Made by a program: the position numbers and the translations under genes. Below, one piece after another: positions 13,301 through 23,216 of a stretch of 64,000 nucleotides of DNA. Under the pieces are notes generated by a model. That model saw only the letters and a list, made by a program, of their open reading frames with translations. It did no database searches and had not been told where the DNA came from. Each line of letters starts with the position of its first letter. Within the stretch, counting starts at the first letter, position 1. The stretch is taken from NCBI RefSeq assembly GCF_019649055.1, contig NW_026570233.1, positions 806,001 through 870,000 on the forward strand. Reading direction: 5' to 3'. Source of the stretch: Paramacrobiotus metropolitanus (Eukaryota > Tardigrada > Eutardigrada > Parachela > Macrobiotidae).

Positions 13301-14284
13301 AGTTTGCTGGCCACCTTCTGGTCCGCTGAAATACCGCCGGCTTCCGTGCTGATGACCGGTATATTCCACCGACCGACCAGACCGCGAATCTGCTCCACCG
13401 ACGCGGTACACGCGGGTCCCATCAACACCGAGCAGCCGGCCAGACTGCGCTGCATGTGCAGCTCGACGGCCGCCGGTGACATCATTAAATATCTGCGGGT
13501 TATCCAGAGTCACACGCGATATTCAAATTAAGGCTTATAGTTCTTCGAAATGTCTGCACAAACATGTGTGTAACCTTTAGTGCAGCACGAATCCACAAGA
13601 ACTTATTAGCTACAATGATCAAAGTTCTGCAGCTTAAAAAATGTTGCATAAAAAGCGAGGTATACAAAATGCGAAGGTGTGTATCTGATATAAGTTATAT
13701 AACCCTTCAAATTTTGTAGCGAAACCTCAAAATTAATGACACCGAGTTTGTATTTTTTTGCTACCTGTAAGACTGTAAGAGTATGAATTTAGCCAGTAAT
13801 TGTTGTTAGACCCAGCGATGATCGGCTGAATCACTGAATCGTTATTGTTGCCTGCTCAGCAGAGTAAGCTTTGAGATTGATGTTCGTATGAAAATAATAA
13901 TCATTAACCGGCCATATGTAGGCAAAAACTAAAAATCTTTTCCTACCACTGTGACTCACTGACTCTGATAGTAATCTACGGATTAAACAGCGTGGCTTAC
14001 GTATCATCGTTGCATCCACCCGGCAACGCTGCCTTAATCCATTCGAAGCGGACATTCGTCGGAAAATCCGCTCGCAGCGTCTCCAGACCCAGCTCAATAG
14101 CCGGGTCAATGACAGCATCCTTATCTTCCCACAGCTGACAAAACGTTATCACCGTGTCATTGCCGTAGTTGACCAGGACATCTTGGCGCTGACAGTACTG
14201 CTGGCACTGTAGCGACGCGTTGGTACTGGCTACCAGCAGTAAACCGAGAAATCCGTTGACGATCATAAACCCCACCGAAGCCAT
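7389..14284 (-). CDS. Receptor (membrane) guanylate cyclase, natriuretic-peptide-receptor type
   Basis: Many exons on the minus strand, starting at 14284 (signal peptide [14 protein letters not shown]) and ending at 7389. Early exons are 14284-14001, 13492-13213, 13057-12889 and 12746-12703, all in phase. Order: an ANF-receptor ligand domain ([21 protein letters not shown], then PPCGYDG near 11300), a transmembrane segment near 11170 ([14 protein letters not shown]), a kinase-homology domain (VAIKRI near 10450, [14 protein letters not shown] near 9930, APEHL near 9810), the dimerisation helix ([27 protein letters not shown] near 8900), and the cyclase domain. The cyclase keeps both metal Asp (SDIVGFT near 8550, VETIGDSY near 8360), the guanine-selecting Glu and Cys (KVETIG; RYCLFGD near 7830) and NTASRME. 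It should make cGMP from GTP at the plasma membrane in response to an extracellular ligand. The kinase-like domain lacks the catalytic HRD Asp, as usual in this family. The ligand is unknown. Some internal joins are approximate. Confidence 0.92.
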
Positions 14285-15678
14285 GATCCAACTGAAATAA
14301 TGAAGCGTATACATTTACTTATATTTACCGGTTCCACACTGGCAGTGTGTTAACTATAAGGGGTTTTTGGAAAACGCTTGACCGGCTGCCATAGCCTAAT
14401 GGTAATCGCAGACTGTATAGTTGATTTGCGAAGGGATGCCGGCAATTTTCCATCATTGACGATCCTACAAAGCACGATAATGCGTGCATGCAACAGCGGA
14501 ATTTGATTCGATTAGGGGTTTGCGCAATCAACAAAATTAGTATTAATTTGTACCTTCGTTTTGGGTTTGCTTACTTGATTGGACCGAGCACCTAGCGCTT
14601 GGTAGTGACCGAAATGAGATTGAATCAATAGATTTGCATTCTGCCGCACACAAACGCGTTTAGGGCCGCTACTTTCCGGGTAGAACTGTCGGTTTATGAG
14701 GAAACAGGTACAAGTTCTCAGCTGCAAGAGGTCATGCTGCTTAAGATAGACCACTAACGTTGGCGGTTAGAAATTGAAATAATCCGTACATTTATTTTAT
14801 GGTTACAAATTTACATAGATACAAAGTATTAAACCAAGCGCAAGCAGCTCGTGTGACGTTTTAAGTTGTTTATTTTAAGTTGTTGTGACGCAAGCAGCTC
14901 GTTTAAAGTTTTTTAACTGTGTATGGACGGCATATTCATTTTTTCTTGTGAACTTTCTTGTGAACTTTCTTATATCTTAGTTTTGCGAAAAGCTGTAGTT
15001 GTACTTTTGATCAGTTCCTTGTTGAAATACATGTGCCGTATGTATTATCCGTCTCGCCGTTGACTACTTCAAATCAGACCACTTTTCTGTATATTGGCAA
15101 ATTTCCATAATTGCCCCCAAAAAACTGCCCCTTAAACAGCCCCCATTGGTCTCTTTTCTCCAGCACCGAAACGCCACTCCACCCCAGGCGAACTGCGACT
15201 ATCTCGTTATCTTTTGTCTTTCCAGTGGCTTTTCCCGAGAAACCCCCAGCCATTTAATATTGGACAAAAGTATCGTGAATGACCGAAGCTTCTTTAAAAC
15301 CATTATCAGTTTATCTGTCATGACAATCATATCTTTGCGAATTCCACTTTAAAACGGGGCTTTTGTCACATTCTGTTTTCACAAGAGAGCGAGTACTCGA
15401 GCAAAAACTTTCGTATTTCAACTTCCTTTATTGTTAGTTACGTAACGTTTACTTTCAAAATTATTGGAAATTCGCTTGCGCCGCTTATCTAACGATAACG
15501 TTCATTTATGGCTCATCATAGTCCATGGTCATGGTTCAAACCACATAAGCAAACGTGAGAGCAACCGTATCTGAACCGTCAGTGCTTTGTCGTGTTCGGT
15601 GAAAACGTAGCAAGCAAAGGTTATCATTCTTAACAATTAAAAAAGCTAAGATAACCTTCATTTTCACATTTCCGGTAT
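14285..15678. other. Intergenic, no gene seen
   Basis: This stretch should hold the promoter of the minus-strand guanylate cyclase and, at its right end, that of the plus-strand Cys-rich gene. A 13-base word (GCAAGCAGCTCGT) occurs twice near 14838 and 14891 next to repeats of TTAAGTTGTT and of TTTCTTGTGAAC. I see no gene. Confidence 0.4.
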
Positions 15679-15685
15679 TATAAAA
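15679..15685 (+). promoter_or_regulatory. TATA box of the Cys-rich gene
   Basis: TATAAAA, 113 bases before the start codon at 15798. Confidence 0.5.
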
Positions 15686-15797
15686 CTGGAATCTGGGAAA
15701 TTTCTCTAAGACCAAACGTACATGGACAGCGTTTAGTGTTTACCACCATCCACCACAGGCTTACTCGTACACTAGCTATTACGGTGGTGCTTCTAAA

Positions 15798-16923
15798 ATG
15801 ACATTGTCTTTCATCTTCGTTTTGGGTATTCCTGCGGCAATTCATTCAGCTCAAGGGAATTTTATAGGTGATTTAATTGGACATGCCGCTAGCGAACACT
15901 GTTCCAATGGTAAAGACGTATCAGCGGATCTTCAGACATGCAATTCTGCAATAACGGATGTCACCGCCGACTTGAAACTACTACAAACAACCGGGAATGT
16001 CGAGGAACAACCTGGGATTTCGAATGAGAATTTTGCCACAGTCACCGACAAAATCTGTTCGTAAGTGTGACCTTTCGGTATTCTTCAAGATTTACCGTTA
16101 CCGTTGATTTGACTATGTAACTGATGTCAGGAAAAATTTTGCCTCAGTAACAAAGGTTCAAAAAGCATGAAACTTATCAACTGAATAAATTATATTAACT
16201 TATTAACTACCTTAACCTAACTTACTTAATCAAGCATGCTAATTATTGCAGTGCGGTAAGTTCAGCGTTAATCTGCTTCGGGCATGCAGCTGAAAACTGT
16301 GGGATATGGCTGCAAACGTCTGTAAGCAGTGCCAGGCGGTTTATTCAGGCCTTCTGTAACGATCCGCAAAAGGGCACGCACATAAAAAATTTATTTCTCT
16401 GCCTTCCAAAGCTGCATCACAAGTTCATCGGTTTGGAATCGCATTTCCCAATTGCGAATCCGACAGCATTTACAAAGATACTCGTATTTTCCGGCATCTC
16501 TAAGCTAAAGTGCCAGTAAGTTTAATACTGCAATATTAAAAGGGTTTTGCGTTCAATATTGTTTGTTTAGATTAACCACAGAGCTGCAAGGTCATAGAAA
16601 ATGGAGTGATCACTGAACAGTGTGGAGAAGAAGCTGCAGTGACTCTCAATTATATGTTAGATAGAGCCAACGAAGAATTCTCTCACAGATCTGTACTAGA
16701 AGGACGTGCAAAGCCACCTAAGCCAGGCAAGAAGCCTAAGCCGACTAAAAGACCAACACCAAGACCCGAGCAACCGTACCGAGAGCCGTATTTAAGAACC
16801 ACCTTCAACGCATCCGAACCGACAACTACTCGTTCGCCGAATAACCGGAATTATTCGGCTACGATCACTGCACAATTCTGGATCCTACCGATAGCACTAA
16901 TTTGTTTGGCCTTGTGGTGGTAG
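15798..16923 (+). CDS. Cys-rich secreted protein, probably GPI-anchored; family unknown
   Basis: Three exons, 15798-16060, 16252-16515 and 16584-16923, give 288 residues. The last acceptor (CCACAGAG|C) was chosen because the two other nearby AGs run into stops. Residues 1-18 are a signal peptide. The body has about a dozen spaced cysteines in mostly helical-looking sequence, reminiscent of the Cys-rich helical secreted proteins common in nematodes and tardigrades; I cannot name the family. Near the C-terminus come a basic Lys/Pro repeat (PPKPGKKPKPTKRPTPRP), a Thr/Asn linker with N-glycosylation sites (NAS, NYS), and a hydrophobic end (FWILPIALICLALWW) with nothing after it. That layout fits a GPI-anchor signal, so the protein probably sits on the outer cell surface. 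A tail-anchored membrane protein is the alternative. AATAAA lies at 17080. Confidence 0.7.
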
Positions 16924-18027
16924 GAACTACAAACCACAATGCCTGCTGGATCGCCATCGTATATTGAGTCAGTGGCTGACATTTGCACAGTATCGGCATA
17001 CACCGACATTGTACAAGACTTTGGATTTTATATATATATATATATAATAACAATAATTTATTGTTCTTGGGTACAAGATAATAAAAGCGACGTCGGCTTT
17101 TATGAACTATACAGAGTAGTTCGCGTCTTTTTCTGTTATCATGCTCTCTTTGTAGCCTCTTGTCGGGTTACATAACGACAGCCTGATGTCATAAAGCTGC
17201 ATCTGAACTCTGAAGACAATTTGGTACGTCATGAGGGGCACGGTACCGTCGGTCGTATGTATAGAGTATGTGAATAGCACTCGTACAAATACGCATGTTA
17301 GCACTGAACGAAAACGTCATCGAGTGCAAGGTTTCTGTGCTGTATTGATGCTGCGCTGGGAGAACAACCTATGTCGTGTATTAAACGGCCTGGCTCTCTT
17401 GCTCGGATCTCGCAGCGCCGGCGCCGGCCCAACCCGGCACTATAGTTCTGGCTTCCTTTGAGAACCCTCGAGATATTCTGTCATCCTACTCTCTGCACAC
17501 CTTTAGCCCGGTTTGGCAGTCGGCTGTAAGTCTGTAAAATGCCTCGTGTGGCCGCTGCATGTGCTTGAATAAGTCCCATCCACCGAAATGTTGGACATGG
17601 TGGACATGTTGGACCGAAATGTTGGACATAAAACGTTTCGTTAACCACAAATTCCCGCGCTTTCGCCTTACCGTCGGTCGCCACATCCGTTTCCCCGACA
17701 GATATTCGTGGTAAAAGGCTAAAAGCATCAACTAACCTGCCTGATTGTAATGGCTGCGTTTTAGCACTGGTTCGCGAACTCGGTATCGTCTGCCCTAGAG
17801 GAGTTAGTAGTCTCCCTACAGACTTACTTGATACTTGATAGTGTACTCCCGAGTCAACATTTCATTACGTTACGTAACCGGTAGCCAGCGTCAGTTCATA
17901 ACTTCATATGGATAGTTGCAAATGCAAACGTGGCGTGCTCGATTGCAACTCGATATTTTACAATTAGCACTTATGTATCAAAGTCTCTTCCAACCGCAGT
18001 CAAAAGAATAGATTCTCATGAAGCATC
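16924..18027. other. Intergenic, (TA)n run and short direct repeats
   Basis: It holds a (TA)n microsatellite at about 17029-17046 and the poly(A) signal AATAAA at 17080-17085. Near 17590-17632 the word GTTGGACAT is repeated (GAAATGTTGGACAT occurs twice, with a shorter copy between). No convincing gene is visible. Confidence 0.4.
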
Positions 18028-19640
18028 ATGGCCCAAAAGCTAATTTTTATTAACAATCCTAATAAGCCGGTAGCTATGAGGTCAGCAAAGCCCTCAATTT
18101 GGAACGGGATTCCATTGCGTATTTTACTACTAATCATGCATTTTGCTGGTCTGAACCCGACCGTATTTCTGGCTCCGGAAAGCTACAAAAGTCGCAGCCG
18201 GTTGGACAGATTTCGGCTGCTCATCTGGTACTGCTGCAGTTTCACATTATTCTGTACACTCTGCATCCACGGATCGTACGATGTGTATACCATGTTCTCC
18301 GTCTACCGACAACAACTGATTGACACCGATTTCTTTATGCTGACGTTCGCTGCACACCGGTTGTGCTTCAGCATCAAGTGCGCTTCCATGGTCGCCATCT
18401 TATCCTTAACCAATGGGAAATTGCACAAACTACTCCGAGAGTTCGAGCATATATCTCAAGCATTTTTTTCCTTAAACATGATTAACAGGTTTAGCTTGAT
18501 AATTTGGACGGCGCTAGTATTTCTCGTAGCAATAACCGGCACGAAAGCCGTACTAATTCGGCAAGCATGGTTTCGGCTCTTAGCACAGTTTCAACGCACA
18601 TCGAATTCCGAATTTCAGTTGAACGTGTTTGATCTCGGAACGGTATCTTTCAGTTTTGTAGCCACATTCTACACTGTGATGAGTGTTTATACGATAATCA
18701 TTGAAATCATCCCGGTAATTATCTGCGTTGTCATGATACTCTGCCTGACCGAAGCTTTTCGGGTGGTGAATACGGAGTATAGAGCTATGGGTGACCTGAA
18801 GGTTTTTCGCCAAAAGTACTTGCGCCTGCAAAATACGGTACGCAAAGTCGACCGACATTTCTCTATTATATCACTGTCGATGTTTATCTGTGATGCTCTT
18901 GGGTGGATTGCATGTATCTCGTTATCGGTTCGCGTTAGAACGCTTTCGGATTCTGCGCAATTTGATCCGATCTCGGCGCTGGAGACGCCCTTTATTTACT
19001 TAATCGCAGTCACCAGTTTCGTGTTTGTTGTGAAAACGTTCTGCAGCATTCGCTTACATCGGGTGGTAAGAAAGAAGCCTGCATGACAAACTGGAATTGG
19101 TGTACTTTCGCTCGTCGTTGCAGGCCCAAGAAGCGGTTGACCTTTTACAAGTAATGCCGTCAACGATGCCGGACGAAATGAAGGTCTCGGTGCCTGAATA
19201 CCTCAACAGTCTGCAGCATGATCCCGTTGCCCTATCAATAGGAGGCATGGTTCTGCTGACAAAGGACTTTCTAATAACGGTATACCTTATACCTCTGTTC
19301 ATCTTTACCGCTGCTCGGTGTAACAGTTTCAGAGTTTCTTGTTTGTCGTTTATATAACAGGTGCTGGCACTGCTGATGACCTATAGCATCATCGTTTACC
19401 AGATCATGGTGGGTCGTGAAAATCAACTGCCATAGCCGTTTAGTTTTGCTGTTTTCGTTGAAGGCAAATCATTGTTGCATTGGGTTTCAGGATCAGAAGC
19501 GAGACTTTCAGAAGTTTCTGAAAAAGGATGACGAAAGCGTGATTGTTGGACGGATTGTCGAACGCATGCTTAATTACACTAACTGTGTGTCGAAGTCGAA
19601 CACTGAACTGACTGACGCCATGCTTCAAAATAGTTATTGA
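18028..19640 (+). CDS. Gustatory-receptor-like seven-helix chemoreceptor
   Basis: Four exons, 18028-19065, 19124-19279, 19361-19408 and 19491-19640, all joined in phase 0, give 463 residues. The long first exon codes for five to six hydrophobic helices separated by basic cytoplasmic loops, and has no signal peptide. The short exon 3 encodes TYSIIVYQIM, which matches the TYhhhhhQF signature in the last helix of arthropod and nematode gustatory receptors, with Phe replaced by Ile or Met. Phase-0 introns close to the 3' end are also typical of this family. Unusually, about 50 residues follow the signature in a hydrophilic C-terminal tail; most family members end within a few residues. These receptors form ligand-gated cation channels with an inside N-terminus. 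The ligand is not predictable. Confidence 0.75.
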
Positions 19641-20012
19641 ATTTTTTTAATCGTTTGGCGGCTCGCTCAGTTTTTTTTGCGGTTCATGTCTTCTACTGCA
19701 AATACCATGCAGCAAACAGCGTTTTTACGGTTTTCGCTGTACAAATTAATCAAATCCACGAACCGTGAACTCGTCGTACAAAAAGACCAGTTATTTATTC
19801 AGAAATTCTAACTAGCGCGCCAATACAATTCAAACATACGCAGCTTCTAAACATTCATCGTCTCGACATTCTAACCAACAAAAAAGGCACATCCTATCGG
19901 AATGATTACAGAAAAAATACCCGCGGTACATGCCGACCATTATGCTACAGGCACCTGCGAATACCGGAATACGAATTGTACAACACACGATGAACGCAAT
20001 ACATTTGGCGCA

Positions 20013-20373
20013 CTACTTCTTAGCCTGCTGCTGGCCGCCGCCGAAGTTGGCGTTGTTAGGATTCATCTGATTCGCATGGTTATCCATAGCCGCCTGCATC
20101 CCGGCACCCTGATATCCAGCGCTCTCACCTCCGCCACCGAAGTTCGCGTTGTTGGGATTCAGTTGATTGGCGCGGTTATCCAAACCCGCCTGCATCCCGG
20201 CGCCCCTGGAATCCGCCGCCGAAGATGGCGTTGTTCGGGTTCAACTGATTAGCGTGGTTGTTGAGATCGTCCTGCGTTCCGGCGCCCAGATATCCGGCGT
20301 CGTGGCCCGGTCCCGTGAGCGCATGGTTAGGGTTGCACTGATTGGTGCGGTTGGCTTCTCCGGCAGGATCCAT
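20013..20373 (-). CDS. Asn/Gly-rich disordered repeat protein, reading frame broken
   Basis: Minus strand, start codon at 20373 just after an acceptor-like TTTATAG. The protein has about three and a half repeats of roughly 30 residues built on NHANQLNPNNANFGGG followed by AGYxGAGMQ. It is hydrophilic, almost free of hydrophobic residues and has no signal peptide. The first repeats read from 20373 but the frame closes at 20176. The later repeats (to a stop at 20013, ending GGQQQAKK) lie in another frame. Aligned unit to unit, the join near 20210 lacks about 14 bases. Either the gene is decaying, the allele is damaged, or the short 65-residue product is real. The composition recalls small stress-linked disordered proteins, but I do not recognise a named family and give no function. 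Confidence 0.5.
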
Positions 20374-21002
20374 TTCTATAAACCCGCAATTGACATTAGC
20401 AATTAACAAGACTCATAATTATTAGTGAGCATATGATGATCTGGAACAGCGAGCAACAAAAACCGATACCGTTAAAGTTAGTTAATCGCTGTAATCCCAA
20501 AAGAACGTTCCCGGAAAAATTATCCGTAAAGCAGATGGCTAACGACAAATCAAAATGACAAGCAGAACAAAGATAGACAAAAAAAATTAAGCAGCACTGA
20601 ATTACCACATAAAAAATTCTGTCTGGTTCCCTTTACGAGTTACCTGTGGCTGTGGTCCTAATAATCCGACAGACACCCAACAAAGTACGAAGACAAACTG
20701 ATGAAAGTTGCAAAAGAAGTTAAAAAACGAAAGCAGAATTACAAGGTTGCACTAACTTCCGTTCTGGAAAAAAACAAATTTTACAGATGCAGAACTGCAG
20801 AAGCTGCCGTTTACCTATATGGCCAGGCCAGAGGCAAAACCCACAGTGGCGATGTGGGCGGCCACAAGCTGTGCAGCGCGCTGATTGGTGTACAGAGTAC
20901 GCGCGATACCTTGCGATGAGCGCCGCGGAATTATCCCAGGCACAACGCAAGAAAGAAGAATGCCGAATGGCACCGCTTTACAGTTTAAACTTTAAAGCGA
21001 TC
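20374..21002. other. Spacer with the presumed 5' part of the Asn/Gly-rich gene
   Basis: AT-rich sequence that probably holds the leader and promoter of the minus-strand gene. A plus-strand frame near 20787-21000 contains MSAAELSQAQRKKEEC, which looks protein-like but has no supporting context. Confidence 0.3.
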
Positions 21003-21158
21003 ACCGTGGGCAGTGGCGTAACGAGCCTAATATTTTGGGGGCCATGGCCCACCCCAAACGAAAAGTTATAGCATAGAGTCTATGGGAACGGCCTACCCCA
21101 AAGCCAGTACTTGTGGCCCACCCCAAACCTTTGAGCTCGTTACGCCGCTGACCGTGGG
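21003..21158. mobile_element. hAT-type MITE, 140 bp, with perfect 8-bp target duplication
   Basis: Element 21011-21150. The ends read CAGTGGCGTAACGAGC and, reverse-complemented at the right, CAGCGGCGTAACGAGC, one mismatch in 16. Both sides carry the same 8 bases, ACCGTGGG (21003-21010 and 21151-21158). An 8-bp duplication and CAG-starting ends are hallmarks of the hAT superfamily. It has no coding capacity. Inside, GGCCCACCCCAAAC is repeated three times with small changes. The intact duplication and near-perfect ends suggest a young insertion. Confidence 0.88.
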
Positions 21159-22067
21159 TCATCCATGACTTTATGCGGCGTGCCTTATCTTGATTTCCGC
21201 TTGTTAAGAAATCTGGACAGCATTCAATTTCACGCCATCTCGATGCTCTTGCCAGCACAGATAGGAAAATTAGGAATCATAGGACGTGTTCGCGCAGTAG
21301 AAGTACGGTCTGTTTACCAGTTTACGGATACCAGCACGCATAACAACTGACAAGTGACAGCCATTAATCAGAAACCAATGGAGTGATTGGTTTAAGCCCT
21401 CGCCCTCTATCCCACCGGACGCAAACTACGCACTACGGACTTAACTAGTGCTAACAAGAACCACTTTGGTACATTGCGCATTGTCAAGATATTGAGATTT
21501 TTCACTTCGCGAATGCATAAAAATGTACGGCAAATATATTTCTTTTATATTCAACTGATGGCGTACTAGGTGTTTAATATAAAGGTTTCGTAAAATGTTC
21601 GCCATAACTTTGCTCCTACTTGACTACAACGCCTCAGATTGTCTGCTACTGGGTTGGTTTGGCTCAAGCCATGTTTACCCAGTAAGCGCTATGGCCAAGT
21701 TCGCTGTTAATTGCCGCACTTTAGCCACGCCCGACCCTTTAGCCCCGCCCCAACGCGTTAAACCAATTACTCCATTCCTGGATAAGAACGGCTAGATTCC
21801 AATTTCCCAAAAGTGACGGAACTCTTTTTGACTGAACCGCTTGCGCAGCATCACCGCATTCAAGTTGCAGCAACTTGCAACTGTTCCAGCATGTAATAAA
21901 TTAAAGTCGACAGGAGTGAACAGAGAATGCAAAATTTAAATGATTAAATCATGTCGGAAGCTGTTTTGAACTTTTGGTCATACTTTCTTTCAGATGATTT
22001 TATCTGTTGGCTTCGTCGATGCAATAATTTCTCGTCAAGCCGAGATGCTTGACTTACGAAATTTTCA

Positions 22068-22562
22068 ATAGGCAGCGTTCAAATATTACGTAACGCAATT
22101 TTTTCGTTTTTTTCACCACCCCCTACCCCTTGTAACAACGCGTAACAAATTTTTGTACCCTACAGCCGTACGTAACGGGTTCTGTACCCCCACCCCATAA
22201 TTCGAAAAATTTTCCTAAAATTTTAAAAGAAAAATCACGAACAGTAGCTTTGCATGAGTTCATCGTCATTTGAGTAGTCATCGTCATTTCACTTTAAATA
22301 CAGTTCAGTGGGCAAGATACTCATAAGAAAATATTGCTAACATATCGGGGAACGTGGGAAGAATACACTTGGTAAATTTTTTTTGCGTGTTTTGTACGCT
22401 CCAGAAGTAATAAGATAAACATTTCAGCTTTATCTTTAGTGGTGCCCAAATGTAACGTAACATGCTCGTCACCCACCCCCTACCTATGTAACAAAGCCGT
22501 AACGCTTCGGCCAGACCACCCCCCCAACCATGGCCGTTACGTAATATTTGAACGCTGCCATA
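22068..22562. mobile_element. MITE with perfect 25-bp inverted ends and 3-bp duplication (ATA)
   Basis: Element 22071-22559 (489 bp). The two ends are perfect 25-base inverted repeats that start GGCAGCG and contain TTCAAATATTACGTAACG. ATA flanks both sides. The interior is non-coding; next to each end lie C-rich tracts (CACCCCCTACC type). A 3-bp duplication fits PIF/Harbinger-like elements, although ATA departs from the usual TWA target. Same family as the element at 22608. Confidence 0.85.
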
Positions 22563-22604
22563 CTGTAATTTAATCGAAAGATTTTCTTTGGACGACCTTC
22601 CGGT

Positions 22605-22765
22605 TTAGGCGCGATTCAAGTATTACGTAACGGCTGAGGGGTGGGGGGTGGGTCCGGCTGGCGTTACTCGCCCATAAGTAATACATGGATAAAGGTCACA
22701 AAAGGGTGGGGGGGTGGTCGAAAAAGTTCAAAATTTCCGTTACGTAATACTTGAATCGCGCCTTA
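22605..22765. mobile_element. MITE of the same family, 155 bp, with TTA duplication
   Basis: Element 22608-22762. Perfect 26-base inverted ends start GGCGCG and contain TTCAAGTATTACGTAACG, differing by one base from the 18-base core of the element 46 bases to the left. TTA flanks both sides, the classic PIF/Harbinger target. The interior is G-rich (GGGGTGGGGGGTGGG) and non-coding. Confidence 0.88.
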
Positions 22766-23216
22766 CGGTTTCCGGTGTCTCTCAGTTCTAACTTCTCACT
22801 CTGTTCGGTGCTCTGTGCATGGTGCACCCGCATTTACCGGCAGCCACGTTACTGGCGCCGTATCGCTCATTAATTTGCGCACCGCTTTGTCTCGCTGGCC
22901 AATCAGCATTGCTGCTGGCTGTAGTTGGGCGTGCTCAGCGCTTGCCAGCAGTTTCAATACTGCGCGACTCAGCTGCTGTGTTTTGACTGCGTTTTGACGA
23001 TGAGTTTTGACTTTTGACTCCAGTTTTGAGACTTCTTTCAGTCTTTCACTTTTTAAATCCTTTTGTAAAATTATACGTACGTAAATTTCATGGTTCGGTA
23101 TTGGTCACCCTGTTTTTCTGTTGACCTACGGTTTAGGCTTGATAAAGCTGTGAGCGGAATATGAGATCGTAAGTGATCATTCCTTTGGGCAATTCTGTCG
23201 CTGGAAGTTGCGGAGA

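Noticed and set aside
17029-17046. (TA)n run considered as a promoter
   Set aside because: It lies in the 3' UTR region of the Cys-rich gene, just before AATAAA, and is a plain microsatellite.
22815-23060. Repeated TTTTGAC words before the helicase homologue
   Set aside because: They are few, irregular and of low complexity, so I cannot support them as a regulatory array.
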